Part shown: positions 48,001-54,876 of the stretch, piece by piece | Position numbering within the stretch: the first letter of the stretch is position 1 | How the letters are laid out: every line of letters starts with the position of its first letter | Source of the DNA: G963556115 sp963677015 | GTDB lineage: Bacteria; Planctomycetota; SZUA-567 | Reading direction: 5' to 3' | Assembly (NCBI GenBank): GCA_963677015.1 | Contig: OY781533.1 | Span: forward strand, 3,534,001-3,598,000 | Length of the DNA: 64,000 nucleotides | Notes under the pieces: model-generated | What the model saw: only the letters and a program-made list of their open reading frames with translations | Databases searched by the model: none | Told to the model about the DNA's origin: nothing | Position numbers and translations under genes: made by a program

Positions 48001-50551
48001 GGCAGCAGAACCGGCAGCAGAATTCAGCTTCAATTCTCTGGGACTGGACAAAGCGGCACCTCCAAAAATAAACCGTGATAATGCCTCTGATAGCAATCCA
48101 CACAATACCCTAACCTCGATTACACAGCCGGAAATTCCGCTTAAAGAAATATTCGCTGCTTCGCAGGAAACAGCCACAAATACTTTAACCCCTGCCACCG
48201 TATTGGAAAACCCCGGTAATGCGGTTGCACTTAATGAAATAGTCGAAGACAATACAACTATAAATCAGGAAATAGACCATATCCTGGCCGCAGGCCCGGA
48301 AACAGAACTCCCTCTGGAAAAAGAGAGTAACAACAGCTCTGTAGCTTCCGCCGTTTCTGCCGACATCCTGGAAGATATCGCTCTTCCTGAGCTAAGCACC
48401 ACTGCAGAGATAACACCTGAGCAGTTGACTGAAACTTCAGAACTCAAACGTGATCTCACAGAAGGTATTACCCAGACATCACAGCTAAAATCAATCTCAC
48501 AGAGTCTGCCTGCAGCAGAAGACCCTGAACAACTGCTGGCCAGCATTGACAAAACCGTTCCGCCTCAAACCGGCGAAACAGAGTATGAGCTGGCAATTCC
48601 GGTTGAGAACAATAATGATATGCCCAAAGAATTAACCGCTTTAACAGTCGATGAGCTGATAACAGATAACAGCCATTCTGAAGATATAATTTCAGAAGCC
48701 AGTCCCAAACCTACATTGAATGAAAACGAACTGACTGCGGAAACCATGGCCTCAACTTCCATAGAGGCTATCCCCGGCATAACCGCTAACGGCTCATGCC
48801 TTGGACTTGACGCTATAAATGAAAGCATCAGACTCTCTCGTAAAAACGATGGCGATACTGAACATGAATTAGAAAATACTTTTAGCGGAATTCGTCCGAA
48901 TATTACCGATGATAATTTTGCTCAGATTAAAATTAATGAAACTCCTGATTCAGAGATTGAAGCTCCTGCCCGCAAAATTCAGGAATACCCTCAAGCTGAC
49001 GAGATAACCCTTACTGAAGATGAACCTGCAGAAACCACTGCAGACTTCGCCGAACTCGATAAACCGGCGGTTATTGCCTCACTGGATACTCTTGATTTGA
49101 CGATCAATAGAAAACTTGGCAGACTTACAGCAATGGAAGGGACCGTCATCACCCCGGCAAAAGATATCAGCCGGAGCACAACGACAGAAGTAGCTCCACA
49201 AATAAATAACACCATAGAGCAGCCAGAAACACCTGCAATCAGCAGACTGGCCACAGCTGAACCGGAAATTACTCCAGCAGCATTGACCAGAATAGAAGAA
49301 CTCCCTGTCAGTGACACCCGAAGACTTGATATTAATAATGCCGAGACAGAGATAAACGCTGATACTTTAGCTTCTGAGCGTCCTCTGGCAATGACCCCGG
49401 TAGCCTCAGCTGAACCGGTAAAAATAACCAATGATCCGCAGCCGCTCAACAGTATAGTCATTCCCGGTAAACACCTGCTCAAAGCTCCGGTAAGTCTGAA
49501 TGGCACCATAACTGCAGACAGTGATTCGGAAATAGAAAATATTTCCCTGAATATTGGAATTCTTTCCAATACTGCCAGTCAGCATAAGGAACTGATGGCA
49601 GCAGAGGATATTAATATGATCAATCTGGAGAATTCTGCTGATATTGATGCAGATATACTCTCGTGCCAGCTGGTAATCACCGATAAACAGCAGCTCAGTC
49701 AGCATGAACTGGCTCTGCTCAAAGAATATATCAGCAGCGGAGGATATCTGTGGCTTATGAATCAGGGTATCCCCGAAGAATTCACCGCACTCGGCACTAT
49801 TCAGCCGATCACCGATGATGACGGTGTCTTCAACTCTGTCTACAACATCAATAAAGAGAACATCCTGTTTGCTGAAGAGCTGCGCTCTACCGCCCGCAGA
49901 CAGGTTATAGCCACCGGCATACGCTCTGCTGACAATGAAAGCCCCCTGCTGACAAATATCTTCTCTACTCTACTGGGAAAAGAAGAAACGGGAACAACTA
50001 CGGCAGCGTCAAAGCAGCAGGAATTCAAATACACCAGCTTTACCTGGCAGAACTTTACCGGAATCGACAACAGCACACTAGGCTGGAAAGGACCAAAATG
50101 GGGCAATACCGTAACCACCGGTATCGCACCTGACGGCACTGGCGGGGAAGCCCTGCTGGTAGATATAAAAGCCGGACATGAAGACCTTACCAGTATCAAT
50201 TATATTATACCTGACAATGACGGACGGCGTATCGATCTAACTAAGAGCAAAGCACTAATTCTGGATATCTATAATGCCAGCAAATGCCTGATCAGCATAT
50301 CACTCGGACTGACTACTGAAAGCCGTCTTACCGGCTGGGATGAATTTGAAACCCGCAGGGTCACTCTGCAGGCGGGATGGAACCGGAATATTGTTATCAA
50401 TCTGAATGACTTCCGTTCCAGACGCGATCCACATGGCGGCTACAGTCATCGCCTTGGCGCTGCAGATAACTGCGCCCGGGTCTCATTATACTTCAAGAAT
50501 ATTCAGAATGGCGGTAATCTTCTGATTGATAATCTCCGCTGGGGACAATAA
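45074..50551 (+). CDS. Giant VWA-domain membrane mosaic protein
   Basis: An 1825-residue protein of no family I know as a whole. It has a signal peptide (1-26), then a beta domain and a von Willebrand A domain (about 145-320) with an intact MIDAS: DSSLS (153-157), Thr224, Asp252. Beta-sandwich modules run to about 720. Two adjacent membrane helices (about 823-846 and 852-878) are joined by a short basic loop. A disordered Glu/Thr/Ala-rich linker spans about 890-1480. A Rossmann/GATase-like domain resembling DUF4159 lies at about 1488-1630 (SSGGYLWLMNQG). The C-terminal beta domain (about 1650-1825) resembles a CBM/CIA30 jelly roll. Both ends should face the periplasm, beside the ExbB/ExbD motor encoded just upstream. 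ATG 45074 is preferred over a TTG inside the exbD gene. Confidence 0.85.
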   Translation: MKKSFFYSLALIISVLSIFPLSTHAAATTVQTSLLNTQAGSPSDPRNIKLSITMPESYGKTVFNTEDFNVFIYPQALNIATGRTPEYQAHNILLWQHNNQLFLDIRKPPEQRSGGAHTVYLEISKNKHTIYQEELKQKVNYEDDEVDVVLIIDSSLSMHNNDPYRNRLRAAKAFVDLARSDKRIKNIGIIAFNNKARVIAGLTPVRNSRRLHQAIESINASGQTDIGAALEAGYEIISEAPSRRTAAVLLTDGRNESSTYQNQHDFFAKKHIPVYSIGLSVNADTRLLREISETTGGEFYKAVSNSELLGIYQRIASVISRREVIFSRRIPYTKKKISIPVDNSIKDISFMLDAGLSEVIFKLTSPEGKEYTVTPIKDANFSEIRINKPEAGLWTARISNRASKKPLELNVTGDTALYLDSFPPLQTADAVWLSSTLADNGNPITNANVQVMSKRGRLKLYDDGKHNDNAAEDGVYTCKIPLETEMDLDLLLRAWGSKKEPYIRQTDAGTLRRKIIEVKAPTVNYHLYSDSKAEFPASYAGEEVDCMVDLTYSGTPRELNAAFTPLKNNVYTIDTDNLQLCTEKISSGNNKIMLKLHIPDIMPEGTYAGNVQLSTPETEITLPVNVTITDPELTLSTENLKLGYLKKNSEQECSLRLSLESAQPRTVDIEAENHDFKVNYTPQQITPGKAAEIKFSFISNDLNIGEYQQQNLKIRAGNLEKTLTISYSIAPVGKKREIISMTHEMSLPELSHRITTSLPAHEMLVPQPLPPATETPEKPDTIENKVQAVKELPTITPEVAQEAAAVTDSVTKSSTYDPQEAGLLVILIIVGTLALGIILLILRKLTSKRMLRFALLSATLHLPLIAVIASYIIVTGTHEARYKTKTTVNVVAVTAGEDSGYISANSTILKTFNNDHLPVDKEYTPIDNTATAMIEDTADTLIDNTDSEPLNSQDTTKIAKVNIIPAALSQPEITTPAAEPAAEFSFNSLGLDKAAPPKINRDNASDSNPHNTLTSITQPEIPLKEIFAASQETATNTLTPATVLENPGNAVALNEIVEDNTTINQEIDHILAAGPETELPLEKESNNSSVASAVSADILEDIALPELSTTAEITPEQLTETSELKRDLTEGITQTSQLKSISQSLPAAEDPEQLLASIDKTVPPQTGETEYELAIPVENNNDMPKELTALTVDELITDNSHSEDIISEASPKPTLNENELTAETMASTSIEAIPGITANGSCLGLDAINESIRLSRKNDGDTEHELENTFSGIRPNITDDNFAQIKINETPDSEIEAPARKIQEYPQADEITLTEDEPAETTADFAELDKPAVIASLDTLDLTINRKLGRLTAMEGTVITPAKDISRSTTTEVAPQINNTIEQPETPAISRLATAEPEITPAALTRIEELPVSDTRRLDINNAETEINADTLASERPLAMTPVASAEPVKITNDPQPLNSIVIPGKHLLKAPVSLNGTITADSDSEIENISLNIGILSNTASQHKELMAAEDINMINLENSADIDADILSCQLVITDKQQLSQHELALLKEYISSGGYLWLMNQGIPEEFTALGTIQPITDDDGVFNSVYNINKENILFAEELRSTARRQVIATGIRSADNESPLLTNIFSTLLGKEETGTTTAASKQQEFKYTSFTWQNFTGIDNSTLGWKGPKWGNTVTTGIAPDGTGGEALLVDIKAGHEDLTSINYIIPDNDGRRIDLTKSKALILDIYNASKCLISISLGLTTESRLTGWDEFETRRVTLQAGWNRNIVINLNDFRSRRDPHGGYSHRLGAADNCARVSLYFKNIQNGGNLLIDNLRWGQ

Positions 50552-50590
50552 ACAGACTAGAGCACTGTCATACTCTAAAACCACCGACTC

Positions 50591-50947
50591 TCAGTCTTCA
50601 AGTATTTTGGCACCGCAGAAAGTACATAGCCCGCTCTTCATAAATTCATCCACCTTATTCTTGAGTATCGGTGTATTACATTCAGGACAGAGCAGACCAA
50701 CCTTTTTCGGTATCCAGCGGTTGACCATAACCGCAAACCACCAGATGAGTCCGGTCATAAAGAGCAGAAACGCAGCAAAAAACGTGATAATTCCCCAAAT
50801 ACCATACTGCAGAATATCCGACTCCAGGGCAATAACAACAAATACGATTATAACAGGAAGCAGACCCGCCAGCAGCACAACATACGCCCGGCGGTAAATC
50901 TCACGCTTATATATCTGCAGTCTCTGCAGCAGCTCCTCTCTCTTCAT
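50591..50947 (-). CDS. Small membrane protein with C-terminal zinc ribbon
   Basis: A 118-residue protein. A basic N-terminal helix is followed by two membrane helices (about 22-42 and 48-70). A soluble tail has two Cys pairs, CPEC and CTFC, 23 residues apart, forming a treble-clef or zinc-ribbon site. No function is known to me. The ATG at 50947 is chosen because GAGGAT lies 8 bases upstream; an in-frame TTG two codons earlier is less likely. It is convergent with the VWA gene and divergent from glnS. Confidence 0.75.
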   Translation of the reverse strand: MKREELLQRLQIYKREIYRRAYVVLLAGLLPVIIVFVVIALESDILQYGIWGIITFFAAFLLFMTGLIWWFAVMVNRWIPKKVGLLCPECNTPILKNKVDEFMKSGLCTFCGAKILED

Positions 50948-51063
50948 AGTCAATAATCCTCAATTTAATCCATATTATTTTGCCGAATCTCTTTTTTTTT
51001 ATCTTCTAAATTGTATACTTTTTAGCAAAAGAATTTATATTTATTCATATGGAGTATACACCA

Positions 51064-52761
51064 ATGAGCACTGAAAAAAAAGGTTCTACTGATTTTATTC
51101 ATGAGATAATTGATGAACACAATAAAACAGGCCGGTTTGACAGCAAGGTTTACACCCGCTTTCCGCCTGAGCCCAACGGCTACCTGCATATCGGTCATGC
51201 AAAATCTATCTGCCTCAATTTCGGTATCGCCGGAGATTATAGTGGCAATTGCAATCTGCGTTTTGATGATACCAATCCTGCCAAAGAAGAGCAGGAATTT
51301 GTCGACTCCATCAAAGAGGATGTCTCCTGGCTGGGTTTCAAGTGGACCAAAGAATGTTTCGCGTCAGATTATTATGAGCAGCTCTATGACTGGGCTATCA
51401 AACTTATAAAAGACGGTAAAGCCTACGTCTGTGATCTCACAGATGCCGAAATCCGTGAATACCGCGGCACCTCTACTGGCGGCAAGGACGGCACTACTCC
51501 TGCCGGCAAAGACAGCCCATACCGTAACCGTTCGGTTGAAGAGAATCTCGATCTTTTCCAGAGAATGCGCGACGGCGAATTCGAAGACGGCAGCAAGACC
51601 CTGCGCGCCAAGATAGACATGGCTCATCCGAATCTGAATATGCGCGATCCGGTAATGTACCGTATACTCCGGGCGCACCACCACCGTACCGGTGATAAAT
51701 GGTGCATTTACCCTATGTATGACTTTACCCATGGGCAGTCAGACTCCATAGAGGGTATCACCCATTCCATATGTACTCTGGAATTTGAAAATCACCGACC
51801 ACTCTACGACTGGTATATTGAAAATATCGGCATCTACGCACCGCAGCAGATTGAATTTGCCCGGCTGAATCTCACCTACACCGTTCTTTCCAAACGCCGA
51901 CTGCTTACACTGGTAAATGAAAAGTATGTCAACGGCTGGGATGACCCTAGAATGCCGACTATTTCAGGTTACCGCCGCAAAGGTTATACTGCAGATGCCA
52001 TCCGGGAATTCTGCAAACGTATCGGCGTTGCCAAGGCTGACAGCAGAGTTGATATCGCCCTGCTTGAGCACTGTCTGCGTGATGATTTGAATAAAAAGGC
52101 CAACCGGTATCTGGGAGTAATGGATCCGGTAAAACTGGTTATAACCAATTATCCGGAGGATAAACGTGAAACCCTTACCGGAATCAATAATCCGGAGGAT
52201 GAATCTGCCGGTACCCGCGAAATCCCATTCTCAAATGAACTTTATATCGAGCGTTCAGATTTCATGGAAGAACCAATGAAAAAATTCTTCCGCCTGGCTC
52301 CAGGACGGGAAGTACGTCTTCGCTATGCCTATCTGATCACCTGCACCGATATTGTCAAAGACGCTTCTGGAAACATTATACAGATAAACTGTACTTATGA
52401 TCCTGAATCCCGCGGTGGCAATGCTCCTGACGGACGCAAGGTAAAAGGTACTATTCACTGGGTATCAGCCAAAGATGCCGTAAAAGCTGAGATCAGACTG
52501 TATGACTATCTCTTTACCGATGAAAATCCAGACGCGCTGCGTGAAAACTGGCTTAATGCCTTCAATCAGGATTCTCTGAAGAAAATTGACGCTTTTGTTG
52601 AACCTTCAGTAAGCAGTATCGCTGAAATGGAAAATTTCCAGTTTGAACGTACCGGTTATTTTATCAAAGATAAAGACAGTACCGCAGACAAACTTGTTCT
52701 AAATCGGACTATCGGCCTGAAAGATTCCTGGGCAAAAATTAAACAAAAAAGCACTAATTAG
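51064..52761 (+). CDS. glnS: Glutaminyl-tRNA synthetase
   Basis: A 565-residue class I synthetase charging tRNA-Gln directly. The HIGH motif is in RFPPEPNGYLHIGHAKSI near residue 40, and the KMSKS-type motif is VLSKRRL, as in other GlnRS. The two anticodon-binding beta-barrels are complete (VRLRYAYLITCTDIVKD, GTIHWVSAKDA). The ATG at 51064 is preferred because GGAG (51051-51054) lies 9 bases upstream and overlaps an earlier in-frame ATG. GlnRS is found in eukaryotes, gammaproteobacteria, Bacteroidetes, some PVC bacteria and others; most bacteria use amidation instead. A strong terminator follows. Confidence 0.97.
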   Translation: MSTEKKGSTDFIHEIIDEHNKTGRFDSKVYTRFPPEPNGYLHIGHAKSICLNFGIAGDYSGNCNLRFDDTNPAKEEQEFVDSIKEDVSWLGFKWTKECFASDYYEQLYDWAIKLIKDGKAYVCDLTDAEIREYRGTSTGGKDGTTPAGKDSPYRNRSVEENLDLFQRMRDGEFEDGSKTLRAKIDMAHPNLNMRDPVMYRILRAHHHRTGDKWCIYPMYDFTHGQSDSIEGITHSICTLEFENHRPLYDWYIENIGIYAPQQIEFARLNLTYTVLSKRRLLTLVNEKYVNGWDDPRMPTISGYRRKGYTADAIREFCKRIGVAKADSRVDIALLEHCLRDDLNKKANRYLGVMDPVKLVITNYPEDKRETLTGINNPEDESAGTREIPFSNELYIERSDFMEEPMKKFFRLAPGREVRLRYAYLITCTDIVKDASGNIIQINCTYDPESRGGNAPDGRKVKGTIHWVSAKDAVKAEIRLYDYLFTDENPDALRENWLNAFNQDSLKKIDAFVEPSVSSIAEMENFQFERTGYFIKDKDSTADKLVLNRTIGLKDSWAKIKQKSTN

Positions 52762-52785
52762 CAATTAAATTATAACAAAATAGCA

Positions 52786-52821
52786 GGCAGCCCGTTAAAA
52801 AATCTTCGGGCTGCCATTTTT
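52786..52821 (+). terminator. Rho-independent terminator of glnS
   Basis: A 9-bp stem GGCAGCCCG/CGGGCTGCC with a 12-base loop is followed by ATTTTTG, 24 bases after the stop. Confidence 0.92.
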
Positions 52822-52924
52822 GACAGCAAAATCCTACTATTTTAATCTCGATATAATATATTATCATTACCTGCCACTTTACTTGGTCAATAGTGTAAAT
52901 TTTATACATTTTTTCCGGCACGCC

Positions 52925-52938
52925 TGACAATATTGTCA
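52925..52938. promoter_or_regulatory. Perfect palindrome TGACAATATTGTCA upstream of the NifA-like gene
   Basis: A 14-bp perfect inverted repeat about 185 bases upstream of the sigma-54 -12 element, at the distance expected for an enhancer or repressor site. It does not fit the NifA site TGT-N10-ACA or the NtrC consensus. The rest of 52822-53121 is AT-rich with no gene. Confidence 0.4.
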
Positions 52939-53121
52939 AATTAAACATATTTATCCAACATATTTGTTACATATTTGTATTTAATAAAAATGTGACTATC
53001 GACCCAATTGTAAAAAGTAAAAAAAATAATTTAAATTCAAAATACCTTTCCGCCTGTATTATCAACGAATTATAGCATAGTATTACTTAATAGTTGAACT
53101 ATTAGTCAAATATGACAATTA

Positions 53122-53137
53122 TGGCATACTTATTGCA
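53122..53137 (+). promoter_or_regulatory. Sigma-54 (RpoN) promoter of the NifA-like gene
   Basis: TGGCATACTTATTGCA matches the -24/-12 consensus TGGCAC-N5-TTGC with one mismatch and the exact 10-base gap between the invariant GG (53123-53124) and GC (53135-53136). Transcription would begin near 53148, 75 bases before the ATG. Confidence 0.8.
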
Positions 53138-53222
53138 AGAACAATCTACATGAAAGTATATAAACCCTGTCTAATATATATGATTTTATTAATTGACAGT
53201 GGCAGGTAGAGGATGAACAATA

Positions 53223-54794
53223 ATGTACGATACAGAATTCGGAACACTTATTGAAATTTCAGAATCGTTGAGCAACAACACCAATGAAGATGAAAGATTG
53301 AGAAAAGTCGTAGAAACTCTGGAAAGAAGGATTAAAGTATGCAGGGTAACTCTACTGCTTACAGCTGCCGGGGGTGAATCACTGGTTGTCGAAGGGCATA
53401 CCGGTGAAAATCCGCATATCGATCGTGAAAATAAAGCCTATTACAAAGGTGAAGGAATTATCGGCAGAGTCCTGGACACCGAGGAACCGATACTTGTACC
53501 CCGTATTTCCGATGAACCGGCATTCCAGAGCCGTATTCATGCCCGACGCGGCACCGATACCCGTCTTTATGCTTTCGTCTGTACCCCGATAAAAGCCGGA
53601 GGCAATACCGTCGGAGCACTTGCAGCGGATATTCCACTTGAAGAACCGGGCTGTCCTTTTTCAAGTCGCCCAGATCATCTGGAAGACGCGAAGTATTTCT
53701 TCATGGTTGTAGGAAATCTGATCGCTCACGATGTCAGAATACGCCGTATTTCAAATCTGCACAATAAAGCCCTGATTCAGGAAAATCTCCGCCTGCACAG
53801 CCTTATGGGTGATATACAGCTGCCGAATATGATCGGCAACTCCACCGGTATGCGCGATGTATATGCCAAGATCGCTCAGGTCAGCCGGGCAGATACGACC
53901 GCTCTTATTCGTGGTGAATCCGGTACCGGTAAAGAACTGGTAGCCTCAACGATACACTACGCCAGTTCACGCAGAAATGAAGCCTTTGTCAAGGTCAACT
54001 GCGCGGCTCTAAGTGAAAGCCTGCTTGAAAGTGAGCTCTTCGGTCATGAAAAAGGCGCTTTTACCGGGGCTATGCATCAGCGCAAAGGTAGAATTGAAGA
54101 AGCCGACGGCGGTACAATATTTCTTGATGAAATAGGAGATTTTTCCATTACCACACAGGTAAAACTATTGCGGCTGCTTCAGGAACGGGAATACTCGGTT
54201 GTCGGCAGCAATGTCGTCAGAAAAGCGGATGTCCGGTTTATCTGCGCTACCAACAGAAATCTTGAAGAAGCAGTGGAACAGGAGCTGTTCCGTCAGGATT
54301 TGTATTACCGCATAAATGTTTTCCCAATTTATATACCGCCGCTGCGTGAAAGAAAAACCGATATTCTGCCACTGGCAAATCATTTTGTTGAAAAATACGC
54401 AAAAAGTATGAATAAAGAGATAAAACGCATAAGCAGCACCGCGATCGAATTACTGACCAACTACCACTGGCCGGGAAATATCCGTGAACTGGAAAACTGC
54501 ATTCAGCATGGTATCCTTCTGAGTACCAATGGGGTTATTCAGGGTGGTGATCTGCCACCGTCACTGGCAATGCCGGAGCGCAAGACCGGAGTAACCACCG
54601 CCAACGACGGAAATCTCAAAAAACGGGTTGAACAGCTGGAAAAAGACATGATAACCGATGCGCTTAAGTCGACATCGGGAAATGTTTCCGCTGCCGCCCG
54701 GGATCTTGGAATTACGGCACGAATGGTACGCTATAAGGTGAAAAAATTTAATATCAACGTTTCGCTCTTTGCAGGTTCGGGCAACAATATTTAA
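53223..54794 (+). CDS. nifA: NifA-like sigma-54-dependent transcriptional activator
   Basis: A 523-residue enhancer-binding protein: a GAF domain (about 15-170), AAA+ domain (about 200-440) with Walker A GESGTGKE (231-238), GAFTGA (278-283), Walker B FLDEIGD, and arginine-finger region FRQDLYYRINVFPI. A Fis-type helix-turn-helix lies at about 485-512. The layout, length and final AARDLGITARMVRYKV helix resemble NifA, activator of nitrogen-fixation genes. The interdomain cysteines of oxygen-sensitive NifA are absent. No nif structural gene is in the window, so another GAF-type target is possible. GAGGAT is the ribosome site, and the gene has its own sigma-54 promoter. Confidence 0.85.
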   Translation: MYDTEFGTLIEISESLSNNTNEDERLRKVVETLERRIKVCRVTLLLTAAGGESLVVEGHTGENPHIDRENKAYYKGEGIIGRVLDTEEPILVPRISDEPAFQSRIHARRGTDTRLYAFVCTPIKAGGNTVGALAADIPLEEPGCPFSSRPDHLEDAKYFFMVVGNLIAHDVRIRRISNLHNKALIQENLRLHSLMGDIQLPNMIGNSTGMRDVYAKIAQVSRADTTALIRGESGTGKELVASTIHYASSRRNEAFVKVNCAALSESLLESELFGHEKGAFTGAMHQRKGRIEEADGGTIFLDEIGDFSITTQVKLLRLLQEREYSVVGSNVVRKADVRFICATNRNLEEAVEQELFRQDLYYRINVFPIYIPPLRERKTDILPLANHFVEKYAKSMNKEIKRISSTAIELLTNYHWPGNIRELENCIQHGILLSTNGVIQGGDLPPSLAMPERKTGVTTANDGNLKKRVEQLEKDMITDALKSTSGNVSAAARDLGITARMVRYKVKKFNINVSLFAGSGNNI

Positions 54795-54876
54795 TCTCAG
54801 GCTTCGCATGTACTTTACCTGAACCGATTAATTCTTATACTTATAAGTAGAGGATTAGCTGAAAGGGTACTAACAA

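Noticed and set aside
48991..49569. 192-codon minus-strand frame inside the VWA protein gene
   Set aside because: Antisense to the low-complexity linker; Ser/Val-rich text is the complement of its Ala/Glu/Thr codons, with no ribosome site.
53122..53222. NifA enhancer TGT-N10-ACA near the nifA-like promoter
   Set aside because: Candidate TGT and ACA pairs upstream have the wrong spacing (8 bases); only the 14-bp palindrome was kept, without assigning it to NifA.
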